From: Cryptomeria japonica
Taxonomy: Eukaryota > Streptophyta > Pinopsida > Cupressales > Cupressaceae
Length of the DNA stretch: 64,000 nt
NCBI RefSeq assembly: GCF_030272615.1
Contig: NC_081409.1
Span: 473,550,573 to 473,614,572, forward strand
Reading direction: 5' to 3'
Shown: positions 34,870 to 46,051 of the stretch, one piece after another
Position numbering within the stretch: the first letter of the stretch is position 1
Layout: every line of letters begins with the position of its first letter
Notes under the pieces: generated by a model
What the model saw: the letters and a program-made list of their open reading frames with translations, nothing else
What the model was told of the DNA's origin: nothing
Database searches by the model: none
Made by a program: the position numbers and the translations under genes

Positions 34870-35162
34870 TGTAGTGTCAAAAATTGCATACCACTTTGTA
34901 ATTTGACCTACATATTTTGTAACCACTTTGGTGTCCATTTCCCTATAACCTGAGTAGGCTCACTTCAACCCTTGCATTAGTTTTTTCCCTCTTAGGATGC
35001 TCAAGACCCCCCTTTCTAGTAGCTCCCCCATGGCGTCAATCTTGTTAGTCATGTGTCTCCCTTGTCTCCTATCTTTTTTTAGCATGATTCATTTGGACTT
35101 TCGTGCGCTGCATGGACATATGTGCATCATGCATTCATCTTGTGAAATCTCAATGTTTGAAT

Positions 35163-36379
35163 TGTTTGATAGTTCAAGTAACTGGAAGACAATTGAGAGG
35201 GGGGTCAATCAGCTGTCACAAATTACCAGAATCATTAGCACTTTAAACTTTACTACTGGAACCCAAAACATTAATACCGAAATAGTAGTTAAACCAATTA
35301 GGCATAAGCAATAATCACAAACTAATTACCATCCACATGACACTAAGATTTGTATGTGGAAAACCTGGTAAAGGGAAAAACCATGGTGGGAAGCCTACCC
35401 ACACTCAGATAATACTTCTACAGTAAGTATGTGAATTTCAATTGAGGGGCCTACACTTGTAGGAAGTCCAACAACCTAGAGTGCACTGATCATCACAAAA
35501 GGAGCCTCACTAACTACAAATAAATCCAGACTACAATCTGGCGAAGTGTTGAATTGCAAAAGATAGCATCTCCTATGCCTGAGTACAGTTCCAGTTAAGC
35601 TCAATACTGAAGGACTAAATCCTTTTATATAAACCCAATTCAATCTACAATGATCGAACAACTCCTCTTCCTGAATGATATTGCATTACTCACACATTAC
35701 ACTCCTTGACCATGACTTCTAACATAACCATGATAATCTATAATGAGATCTTACATCTATATATACAAACCCTCAACCATAAACAATCAGGTCAGCCACC
35801 AAATAATAAACCAATTACATAATTACAAACTATGTCATCCTAAGACCAAACAAATAATATCCAACAAATAAGACATCTCAGAAACACATCGAGAGGTTCA
35901 ATCCGAACATTACATTAAAGTCGGTCCATAACCTAGATCAACCATGACCTAGTATAGGTCCACACGCTACATCAATGATCTTCATCCACCAAGTCTTGAA
36001 CATGATCACCAACAACATCCAGAAACTCCACCAGAAGTTGCACCAACACCACTTATACAATTCATCAAAGATCTTCATCAAAAGCTCTATCGGTGAAACC
36101 CTCGCCGGAACCAGAAGCCAAGATTCCAAGAAAATAGGATAGCATTCGATCACCAAACCAAAACAAAATGAACAAATATGACCATGAGTATCATGAACAA
36201 GCCAATTCCATCACCAAACTATACCAGAGCCTACCAGATCATTATGGATCTAAATCAACCAGAAACCACTCAGCCTACCAGGACCAAAAGGGTACAGGTA
36301 AAGTATCCAAACAGCTAGTGTTGGCATCAATGACAAAACATCAATGCAACACATAATTAATTCCACCAAATGGCCAACA
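35163..36379 (-). repeat. C2 3' LTR
   Basis: Reads TGTTGG...CA on the minus strand. It contains TATATAAAAGG on the minus strand (35621-35631), the probable TATA box. Short open frames in it are mirrored in the other LTR (36156-35938 with 42032-41808) and are not genes. Confidence 0.92.
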
Positions 36380-36759
36380 ATATCCCCCTTTGGCATTGAT
36401 GGTAACACTAGATGTAAAAAACATCTATGTACCAAAAAATGCCAAACAAGTCTCCCCCAATGGAAGACAGCCAACAATCTTCCCCTTATAGCTTATGAAT
36501 ATCAATATCTCTCCCTTTACTTTTCTTATTCATATCTCTCCCCCTATGAATTTTTCTTTTTCTTCCTTTGTCTTTTTCACATCAATATCTCTCCCCCTTT
36601 GACATCAATGCTAGAAATCTCACAAAAATATCAAAGCAAAAACATAAACCATTGAATCACAAAACTGACTACTCCCCCTGAGCAGTAGCATCCCACATCA
36701 GTGCCGGAATGAATAGTATCTCTGATAATTCATGTCAAACTGATGCCAAACCACATCAA
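36380..36759 (-). promoter_or_regulatory. C2 3' UTR with an array of polypurine tracts
   Basis: On the minus strand the sequence has repeated AAAGGGGGAGAGATATTGATG-like units (near 36595, 36545, 36515 and 36450). The LTR-proximal tract ATCAATGCCAAAGGGGGATA sits beside the LTR at 36380-36400. The proximal copy matches the PPT block of C1, NA1 and NA2. Confidence 0.75.
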
Positions 36760-38203
36760 TCAAGTCTCTACTAGAGAGGCAGAAACTCTCAATCTGTCTC
36801 TCAGGTAGTCAAACGATTCCTTGGGCAAAGGTTTAGTGAAAATATCTGCAATCTGCTCTTTAGTGTTCACATAAACTAGTCTAACTTCATTTGCTTCCAC
36901 CTTTTTCTTCAAAAATTTATAATTGATAGATATGTTCTTTATTTTAGAATGAAGTAACGAATTCTTTGATATATCAATAGCAGTAGAGTTATCACAGTGA
37001 ATAACTATCGATGCATCAATATCCACCTTTATATCCTTCAACATTTGCTTCATCCATAAAAACTTGTGTACAGTTAGTAGCAACAGCAGCATACTCAGCT
37101 TCAGCAGTAGATAAAGAAGTACATGATTGTTTCTTGCTGATCCATGAAACCAACTTCTTTCCAAGAAAGAAAGATCCACCGGAAGTACTTTTCCAATCAT
37201 CAACATCTGTATATGCACATAAAGTAAATTTATCATCCTCAGGGTACCACAAGCCATATTCTGATGTACTTTGTAAGTATCTAAAAATCATTTTCACTGC
37301 CATCTCGTGATTTTCTCTAGGATCACTCTGAAATCTTGAAACAATACAAACAACATTCATAATGCCAGGCCTAGTCTGAGTCAAATAAAGAAGACCTCCA
37401 ACCATAGATTTATATCTTGTAGGATTTATCGGTGCAGAAACATCTTTTCTTGTCATTTTCTCACTTGTAACCATAGGATTACTTACCAGTTTAGAATCTC
37501 CCATACCAAATTTCTTCAACAATTCTTTAGCATATTTAGTTTGACAGATGAAAATACCTTTGTCAGTATGAGTAATCTTCAAACATAAGAAAAATTTCAT
37601 CTCACCAATCATAGACATCTCAAATTCTTTCTCCATATTCTTAAAAAATTCTATGCATAACTTATATTCACCTCAAAAAATAATGTCATCAAATAATACT
37701 TTAATAATTAGTATATCATCATCAGTGATCTTATAATATAAATTATTGTCAGCACTGCCCTTAGTAAAACCAAGCTTCGAAAGATATTTATCCAACCTTG
37801 CTTACCAAGCTCTAGGTGCTTGTTTCAATCCATATAAAGCTTTCCTTAACCTGCAAACCATATTTGTATCATCTAATAGTGAAAAACCATCAGGTTTCTC
37901 AATATAAATTTCCTCATCAAGATCCCCATTCAAAAATGCACATTTAACATCCATCCGATAAACCTTGTAGTTTTTATAAGCAGCATAGGCAAGAAATAAT
38001 CTTGCAGCTTCAATCCTAGCTACAGGTGCAAAATTCTCTCCATAATCAATTACTTCCTTCTGAGAATATCCTTTACAAACTAATCTAGGCTTATTCCTTA
38101 TAACTTGACCATCCTCATTCAATTTATTCCTAAAAACCCATTTAGTTCCAATCATTTTTATTTTTAGGTCGTAGAACCAAGGTCCATGTGTTATTTTTCT
38201 CAA
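36760..38203 (-). pseudogene. pol: C2 reverse transcriptase and RNase H
   Basis: [19 protein letters not shown], then [40 protein letters not shown] and [12 protein letters not shown], then a damaged stretch (37680-37800) in which the YVDD box reads LFDD. It continues EFEMSMIGEMKFFLCLKI. RNase H shows CAYTDVDDWKSTSGG, SWISKKQSCTSLSTAEAEY and IHCDNSTAIDISKN, ending KESFDYLRDRLRVSA before a stop at 36760. A frameshift near 37060 and several stops break it. The part around the catalytic Asp of RNase H is short by a few residues compared with C1. Confidence 0.9.
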
Positions 38204-39431
38204 TCTAATCTAATTCTTCTTCCATATCTTTCAACCAATTTTCATCTTTACATGCCTCAATTACTGATATTGGTTCAACTTGTGAAATTAAACATACCTC
38301 ATTAGTTGCTAGTCTTCTTCTTGTCATCACTCCATTGCTCTTATCCCCAATGATCCGATCTGCTGAATGTTTCAATCTTACATAGCTAGGAATCTTCTGA
38401 CTTTTTGTTCCTCTTCCCTATTCTTCAGTTACTATAGAATTCTCTGCTATTGTCAGAGTAACTGGTTCAACACTCTATTTTAGTAAAGGTGCTACCAATT
38501 CAAATATAATCATTTCCACTATTGGTTCCTTCTCATAAACTCTTATTTGACTTCGGTTCAGCTCATCTACTTTGACATTATCACTCTCCACAATTCTTTG
38601 CAATCTCTTGTTATAACATCTATATGCTTTTCTTTCATTAGAATAACTAAGAAATATGCCTTCATCACATCTAGGATCAACTTTCTCAATGATATCATCT
38701 CTCCTAATATAACATTTACTGCCAAAAATTCTGAAATACTTAACTGTAGGTGTATTGCCAAACCATCATTCATAAGGTGTCTTACCTATTTCTCCTTTGA
38801 TATGTACTCTATTGAATATATAAACTATTGTGCTCACTGCTTCTCTTCAATAGATATGAGGTATACTAGCTTCCATCATCATTGTTCTAGCAGCATCCAA
38901 GATAATTTTGTTCTTCCTTTCCACAACTCCATTCTGCTGAGGTGTTCAGGGAGCAGAAAATTGTCTTCTTATACCATGTTTATCACAAAAGTTATTAAAC
39001 TCGCCAGATGTGAATTCTCCACCATGATCTGACCTCAAACATTTAATCTTGAATCCTGTCTCAGTTTCCACTTTAGCCTTAAATATTTTAAACTTTTCAA
39101 ATGCTTAAAATTTCTCCTTAAGAAAAGTAACCCACATCATTCTAGAATAATCATCAATGATTAGCATGAAATATCTATCACCTTGAAAACTTTTAACTCT
39201 AGCAGGGCCACACGAATCAATATGAATAAGATCAATAATATCATTTGATTTATCTTGTATACTTGTAAAAGAGGTTCTGACCTGTTTACCTATTTGACAT
39301 TCTTTACATACCAGATTATAGGGCTTCATAATCTTAGGTATATCCCTAATTGCCTTAGTTGAACTGATCTTCACAATGAAATCAAAATTCACATGACACG
39401 GCCTTTTATGCCATAGCCAACTCTCATCAAT
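38204..39431 (-). pseudogene. pol: C2 integrase and linker
   Basis: HHCC region: HKRPCHVNFDFIVK and CKECQIGKQ. Catalytic residues: Asp in LIHIDSCGP, Asp in LRSDHGGEFTSG and Glu in PQQNGVVERKN (38940s). Then YFRIFGSKCYIRR and GIFLSYSNERKAYRCYNKR. Frame changes once between 39100 and 38773, and stops interrupt it several times. The acidic linker to RT contains LKHSADRIIGDK and ATNEVCLISQVEP. Confidence 0.88.
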
Positions 39432-40010
39432 CTATGTAATCAAATATATCTTCTCACCGGAGTTCAAATGAAATATATTACCTTTTGTCTGTGTACCGGT
39501 TGCAATCTCCAATTCATATTTGTTAATGATTTTGCATTTTCCATCCTTCAACTGTAATTGAAATCCCTTATCTACTAATTGTCCTCCACTCAAAAGATTA
39601 TGCCTTAAACCTTCAACATAATAAACATTGTCAGTATTGTTCTTACCATCCAATGATATAGTTCCTTTCCCTTTGATCATACATGCTTTTTCATCTCCAA
39701 ATCTAACTAGACCGCCATCAAATTCTTGCAAAGATAGAAATTTCCCTTTATCTCTAGTCATATGATGTGAACAACCGCTGTCAATTACCCATTCATCCGT
39801 GTCTTTAATTTTAGCAGCAAGTGCCTTCTCTTCAGGTACATTCTCTTCTAGTGTTAGATCATCTTCTTTGATAGCCAGGAACACCCATTCCTTCACATTA
39901 CTGGAACCACTAGCAAAATCTTCTATCGGTCCATCATCAGAATCTGTAATGTCTTCCTCATCCGCTATGTAGTATTATTTGTCTTTGTTTTTCTTGTACT
40001 TGTACTTGTT
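39432..40010 (-). pseudogene. pol: C2 protease
   Basis: WVIDSGCSHHMTRD carries the D-S-G active site (near 39780). LVRFGDEKACMIKGKGTISL and VEGLRHNLLSGGQL follow, ending at a stop at 39432. Upstream acidic residues (EEDITDSDDGP) link it to Gag. The matching position in C1 has a TGA where this copy has the Arg of LVRFG, showing that the C1 stop is an Arg codon change. Confidence 0.88.
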
Positions 40011-40964
40011 CTAATATCCAGGGTTAGGCTTAAATAATCTTCTAACTCTTTCTTCAAATCTTGAATTCTTTTTAGGACATCTAGATGCAAAATGACCAAT
40101 CTTATTACATGCAAAACATTTTAAAGGTGCTTTTCCTTCATACTTACTTCCTACCGATCCCTTAGGTACTCTTCTAGAAAATAGTGCTTCAAGTTTCTCA
40201 AACTCATCATCTTCTCTCTTCATATCTTCTAGTTCCTTTGCATATAAAGCTTTCCAGTCTTGCTTGTCGGTTGTAGATGTAGATGCATGAAAAGCAGGTT
40301 CAGACTTCACAGCTCTAGAAGGTCCAAATTCTTCAAGCTCAAAAGCAGATAGTTTACCAACCAAAGCATCTCGGTTGATAGATGTATTAGCCATTGTTCT
40401 CAACTCATTAATAGCAGTAGCCTTCATTTTGTAAGCTGGTGGTAAGGTTCTCAGGACTTTAGAAACAATTTCATCTTCACTCAGAGTTCCACCACAACAT
40501 TGAATTCTCATAACAATCTCATTTATCCTTTCCATGAATGTAGTAATCCTTTCATCTTCCATTAGCAGGTTTTCATATCTCACCTGGTAACCATCAAGTT
40601 TAGAAATATTCACTGTAGAGTCACCTTCATTAAGAGTCTCCAACTTATCCCATATAGCCTTTCCAGATGATTTGTCGATTAATCCCATTATTTGTTGATC
40701 AAAAAGTGCACACAACAGGGCTTCTCTTTCTTTACAATCATTCTCAAGCTCCTTGTCTAGGTTTGTCAGAGGAGGATTTCCAGATCTTGGATTATAAGGT
40801 GTGACACCATTCTGTGTGATCTCCCATTTCTCCTATCCAAGACATCTCAAATAAGTCTCCATCTGAATCTTTCATATTGTGTAATTTGTTCCATCAAGCC
40901 TTGGAATATCCCTTCAAAAGATAGCTCGAGAAGAATTGGATGAACTTAAACTGTTAGACGCCAT
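40011..40964 (-). pseudogene. gag: C2 Gag
   Basis: Starts at ATG 40964 (MASNSLSSSNSSRAIF), with three early stops (two TGA, one TAG), then open from 40715 to 40011. Core: IPRLDGTNYT, WEITQNG, ALFDQQIMGLIDKSSGKAIWD, YENLLMEDERITTFMERINEIV and VLRTLPPAYKMKATAI. One zinc knuckle CFACNKIGHFASRC is canonical. All in one frame. Confidence 0.9.
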
Positions 40965-41008
40965 AGAATCTTCCTCAAGCGGTTAAGATTTATGCAAAGA
41001 GGACCAAA

Positions 41009-41020
41009 GCTCTGATACCA
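41009..41020 (-). promoter_or_regulatory. C2 primer binding site
   Basis: Minus-strand TGGTATCAGAGC, two bases from the 5' LTR edge. Confidence 0.92.
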
Positions 41021-41022
41021 AT

Positions 41023-42236
41023 TGTTAGATAGTTCAAATAACCGGAAGACAACTGAGAGGGGGGAGTGAATTAGTTATCACATATTACCAGAACCATTAG
41101 CACTTTAAACTTTAATACCGGAACCCAAAACATTAATACCGGAATAGTAGTGAAACCAATTAAGCATAAACAATAATCATAGAATAAATACCATCCACAT
41201 GACACCAAGATTTGTACATGGAAAACCCGGTAAAGGGAAAAACCATGGTGGGAATCCCACCCATAGTCAAATAATATTTTTGTAGTAAGTATGTGAATTA
41301 AAATTGAGGGGCCTGCACTTGTGCACTTGCAGGAAGGCCAATAGCCTAGAGCGCACTACTCATTACAAAAGGAGCCTCTTTTACTACATAGAAATCCGTA
41401 CTATGATCTGGAGAAGTTTTGAACTACAAAAGATAGCATCTCCTATGCCTGAGTATAGTTCTAGTTAATCTCAATACCAGAGGACTAAATCCTCTTATAT
41501 AAACCCAATTTGATCGCCAATGATCGACCAACTCCTCTGCCTGAATGATATTACATTATTCGCACATTACATTCCTTGACCATGACTTCTAACATAACAA
41601 TGATAATCTACAATGAGATCTTATATCTATATATACAAACCATCTACCATAAACAATCAGATCGACCACCAAATAATAAACCAATTACATAATTACAAAC
41701 CATGTCGGACTTAGACCAAACAAATAATATCCAGCACATAAGACATCCCGGAAACACATTGAGAGGTCCAATCCACATCTAACATTAAATCTGGTCCATA
41801 ACCTAGATCAACCGAGACCCAGTATAGGTCCACGCGCTACAGCAATGATCTTCATCTGCCAAGTCTCAAACATGATCACCAACAACATCCAAAAACTCCA
41901 CCACAAGATACACCAACACCACTTATGCAATTCATCAAAAGCTCTGCCGGTGAAACCCTCGCTAGAACCAAAAGCCAAGCTTCCAAGCAAACAGGATAGC
42001 ATCTGATCACCAGACCAAAACCAACTGAACAAATATGAGCATGACTATCATGAACAAGAAAATTCCATCACCAAACTATACCGAAGCCTACCAGATCATG
42101 TCAGATCCAAATCAACCAGAAACCACTCAACCTACTGGGACCAGAAGGGTGTTAGTAAAGCATCCAAACAGCTAGTGTTAGCATCAATGACAAAACATCA
42201 ATGCAACACATAATCAATTCCACCAAATGGCCAACA
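41023..42236 (-). repeat. C2 5' LTR
   Basis: Matches 35163-36379, TG...CA on the minus strand, with TATATAAGAGG on the minus strand near 41491-41501. Some indels against the 3' copy (for example near 41320-41335). Confidence 0.92.
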
Positions 42237-43139
42237 CGAATGTTGGTTCTGAGTGTGCCTTTTCAGTTGTCATCTGCACATGTCAATGGAAATGTCCCCT
42301 AATCTTTCAAACATCTTGTGACCCTCTCTTTCCCTCATCTTCTCTCTTTTAAACCTACCTATTTCATTCATTAAAGCTCTCTAGATTTTGGACACAATCT
42401 CTCTTGTTCTCTTACCTATCATAGCTTTCTCTTACTCTCTCTCACTTGTTACAGTAGTCTCTAGTTGGTTACAACACTCTCAAGCTCTCACAATAAGCTT
42501 TTTCAACCTCTCTTGGATTTCTCAAGCCTCTTTGGTAATATCTTTCTATCATTCTATTTATCTCATCTTTGAGAATCTTGGGATTTATCACATCCCCTAT
42601 CTATTTAATCATTTTATCATCCTAACTATTTATCTTTTAATCTATCTATCTATCTGGGTTGTTCGTAGAGGTGGAAACACCAAGATGGGGATCTGACTAA
42701 GGAAGACTCCAAAACACAACCCCAACATTTTCCCTCTTGCTTGTGTGCAAGTTCATGATCAAAGAAATGCAATTATCTTGTTGGAGGCTTCAATCATGGA
42801 CCGGTTGTAAGCTTCCTTCAACTTTCCTTTGCCTTCTTTTAACTGTTAGCATTCTATCCCTTTTATTTTATTTATCACAACATTGTTAATTTAGTTATAT
42901 TATTGCATTTGCATCTATTTTACTATCTTTGCACTCTGTCCGTACAGGGCAATAGCCCGACTCGCTGGGTCCCGACAAAGGCTTCGCAGAGTCGTCCAAA
43001 GGTCTTCTTTGTGGCATAATTGTCTAGTTCTATTGTTTGTATCCCCTGGCTCACCTTTAGCACCAGTTTGAGTGAGGTAGTGGCGGATAGGTTTGTTCTC
43101 TAGGATTTTTCATCTTAGAGGTAGAAAAACTCCTCTACA

Positions 43140-44682
43140 CAATCAAAGACCCCTCCCCCAAAATGATTATTTGGTACTTTATACTTAGTAAGTGTACAAT
43201 GAGCCACTTGTAAAAAATGGCAAAGTGGACTTCTGATTTCAAATTTACAACTACCTCAAATAGGCTATAATAGACTCAAATTGATAAAGAAAGAGATATA
43301 AACTAAGATCCAAGAAAATTACAAGTACCAAGTAGGCCAAAAATGACCAAATTCTAAAAGTAAAATTTCTACTCAATTTGGTGAAGAACTAATAGCACCA
43401 CATAAAATTAGATGAAAAATTATGCACTTTCAAAAAAACAGCACCTAAAAAGGAGTTCATATGAGCTTGAATGAAGCCTTTGAAGTTGCAAATTTGAGGA
43501 TTGGACAATTATAGTTGTGAAAAACTATAAATTATGAAAAATATGTCTAGTAAAATCAAAAAATAAGCACAACACTACGGAGAGCACAAAAAATTAGCCC
43601 AAATAAAAAAAAATGCAATGAAAAAAACCACAAAATGACCAAGTTATGAGCCTTCAAAGTTGGACTACAAATTCAAAAACTCAAATGGAGAGGGGGTCTA
43701 AAATTTTCAAATAATTGTTCATGCAGTTCTGGCATCAACACTTTACTATGTTAAATTCAACAGTCGTCTGACTGTCACCAAACTGTCACACCCCCTGCAT
43801 GGTCGTACGAATAATGGCGTGGCACTGTACAGACGATGATGTGTCACTATAGGATCGTACAAAAAAATCTAACATGACAACTAGTGTGTCATCTAAATAG
43901 ACTATACAGAGTTAATGTGGCAAAGGTACGACAGTTGATGTGTCAAATCTTGCATGGCAGGTGACTATGTGAAGTGGGTGCCATGTGAACGAATTACTAA
44001 ATGTCGCATGGAGTAGGATCCGTTTGCATGGCCGAATGAGATGTTACCACGCAGATGATAATAGTGGAGCTTAGAGGATGGTTAGTGAGGTAGCAGCCCT
44101 AGAAAAGATATAATCAGTGGGATGGTGTAGATTTGTGGTGGTCGAGAAAGCAAAGTGCATGGGAGGTAACCGGAGGTTGGCGCACAGGTGGTAGAGCTAG
44201 TGGGAGGAAGGACCGCCGGAAAAAAAAAACACATGGGGGTTGTAGAGATAAAAGCACTTGTAAGATGGAAGGTACAGAGCCTGCAACACATGCAGGTGTG
44301 GTATGGTGCAGGGGCTGGGGTGATGTCCCCCCAAAACAAATAAAATTTGATTTTTTTTTGAATAAAAACTCTCACAATAAAAATTAAAAAACTCCAAATT
44401 GTATAAAAATATAAATTGAAATATGTAACAAAAAAATAGTTAATTTTTTTTTTAAAATCCATACCGTACACCCAAATGGGAAAAAAATTCCCTCCAAAGC
44501 CCAAAAATGTACTTTCACAAAATATGGGTGAATTTATGTTCATTTTTTATTGAAATAGCATATCAGACTCAATGGTGAGGTCAAAATCGCCATAGTATGC
44601 CCCCAAAATGTGCAACTCCTCGGATCCAAAAATAAAATGCTCCAAAATCTCTGCACAAAGACTACTCAATGAATCCCCAATA
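43140..44682 (-). other. H internal leader, non-coding
   Basis: About 1.5 kb between the G2 3' LTR and the H primer site. AT-rich, with A-runs at 43600 and 44220-44460. I see no gene; the frames at 44082-44543 and 44133-44387 are opposite-strand open frames without recognisable content. On the minus strand it would be the 5' leader of H, cut by G2. Confidence 0.5.
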
Positions 44683-44694
44683 GCTATCATACCA
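44683..44694 (-). promoter_or_regulatory. H primer binding site
   Basis: Minus strand TGGTATGATAGC, 10 of 12 bases matching the tRNA-Met PBS, directly abutting the LTR end CTTACA. Confidence 0.6.
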
Positions 44695-45134
44695 TGTAAG
44701 AATTTGTTGAAAATAACCAAGATCTAGAGAACAAAGAATAGCACAAATAAGAAAGACAATAGTTTGACAAGAATGAAATGTATTCTCATCAATATGCAAA
44801 TATGATCAACTGGTTTAACTGATACAAAGAAGATGAGCCTGCTTATAAAGGCAAGGCCATATGGATATGTGAACACACAATCATGAAATGTGGCTCAATG
44901 AGACAAGCATAGGTAGGGGTAGGTAGGAGAAATAAGAAAATATTCCACAAGAGGTGGATCACCCACCAAAGGTGGAATGTAATAAGAAGATAAGACCATA
45001 AAAGGTCAAATTTCTAGTACATGCATCATCCCTATGTGCACACTTCTCTAAGTGTCTCATATCCAAACTACTATGAGATGCATTACCCTAAGTCAACTTA
45101 AGTGTGTAATAATGATACATAATTTACACCAACA
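44695..45134 (-). repeat. H 5' LTR (440 bases, minus strand)
   Basis: On the minus strand it begins TGTTGGTGTAAATTATG and ends CTTACA followed by the PBS. This is a short LTR type unlike the others here. Its partner is not in the window. It marks an insertion downstream of K. Confidence 0.65.
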
Positions 45135-46051
45135 CAACTCTCTCAAGAAATACAACATTAAGAAAATGGTGAGAGAACCCTACTAGAATAGGTATTTGAA
45201 TTATTTGGTTTTCTTCAATTTATCCAAAGCTGCAATCTCAATAATTCACACAAGTCAAAGTTGATTCCTTCTTTCACCATCTGATAAGACATGTAGATAG
45301 TAATAGAATATGTGGAGCCCTCTATATTAGTGAAATACACTTTATATGAAATCCATGTTGCTACATATCTGTTGGTTAACAGATTTAACACCTAACTCTA
45401 TTTTATTATGCCCGCTGAGGTGACAAATGTAACCACAATTGAACTAGTCTCAGTCATATATTTATGACTGATCCTCTGCTTATTTTAAAAGGTGGTAGCT
45501 ACCTTCATCAAATATTTCTATGAACTATGTTCTACTCAATATTGTTGTTAACCAGAAAGCAAATTAAGGAAATGCTTTTAACCAGAAATCTTCGAAAGGC
45601 ATACACATAACAAGAATCAAATTTAGACTACACAATCTTCAAAAGAAATATAATTTATCACAATTGAAGCATTATTCATAGATAAATCTTTCACAATGAT
45701 AAAAACTAACCAAACAACCATCATTCCAATACCAGATAATCCGCTAACAAAATATTCAGCATAAGCAAAATTAATCCATATACCATAATTCAAAGATCAT
45801 GTATATTTGGAATCCACTAGTGTCTTTTCTATATTGAAATTAACTGAAAACCAAAAAATACTTTAAAATAACAAAAGTCTTTTTGCTCTAATGAGAAAAA
45901 CAAATTTTTCCCAAAAGATCCTAAACTTAGTACATATCCCAATGTTTAAAGAACATAAAAGTAACGATTTCTTGAAGACAACTGTTTTAGAACTAAGTCT
46001 TTTGAAGTGACATAAAAGCCAATATTAAAGAAATCAATTAGAACCATAGAG
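45135..46051 (-). other. Sequence 3' of pseudogene K
   Basis: AT-rich, about 0.9 kb, no supported gene. Probably the 3' UTR of the K-encoding element on the minus strand. Confidence 0.4.

Larger units (their letters stand above)
35163..42236 (-). mobile_element. C2: Copia-type LTR retrotransposon on the minus strand
   Basis: 7,074 bases with LTRs at 35163-36379 (3' LTR) and 41023-42236 (5' LTR), PBS at 41009-41020, and gag-pol at 40964 down to 36760. Flanks are TGAAT (35158-35162) and CGAAT (42237-42241), a 5-bp target duplication with one C/T difference. Domain order is Gag, protease, integrase, RT, RNase H. It carries several stops and at least two frameshifts. Confidence 0.93.
23507..43139 (+). 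mobile_element. G2: gypsy-type remnant lacking RT and integrase, host of C1, NA1 and C2
   Basis: The 5' LTR part (23507-24369) matches the end of the 3' LTR (42301-43139). Between them are a short coding remnant, a retropepsin region, a long 3' UTR and the 3' LTR starting TGTAGTGTC at 34870 after a purine tract GTGGGGGCAAAA. No RT, RNase H or integrase is present in the 2.3 kb of G2 internal sequence after NA1, so this copy is non-autonomous or deleted. C1, NA1 and C2 each inserted into it. Confidence 0.8.
34870..43139 (+). repeat. G2 3' LTR, interrupted by C2
   Basis: Two pieces: 34870-35162 (TGTAGTGTCAAAAATTGC start) and 42237-43139 (ending CCTCTACA), about 1.2 kb in total, separated by C2. 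The second piece matches the visible G2 5' LTR. It carries the intact AATCTTTCAAA site at 42301 where C1 inserted in the other LTR. Confidence 0.82.

Noticed and set aside
44082-44543. Possible gene at 44082-44543 minus or 44133-44387 plus
   Set aside because: Low-complexity, overlapping on both strands, no recognisable domain, within the H leader.
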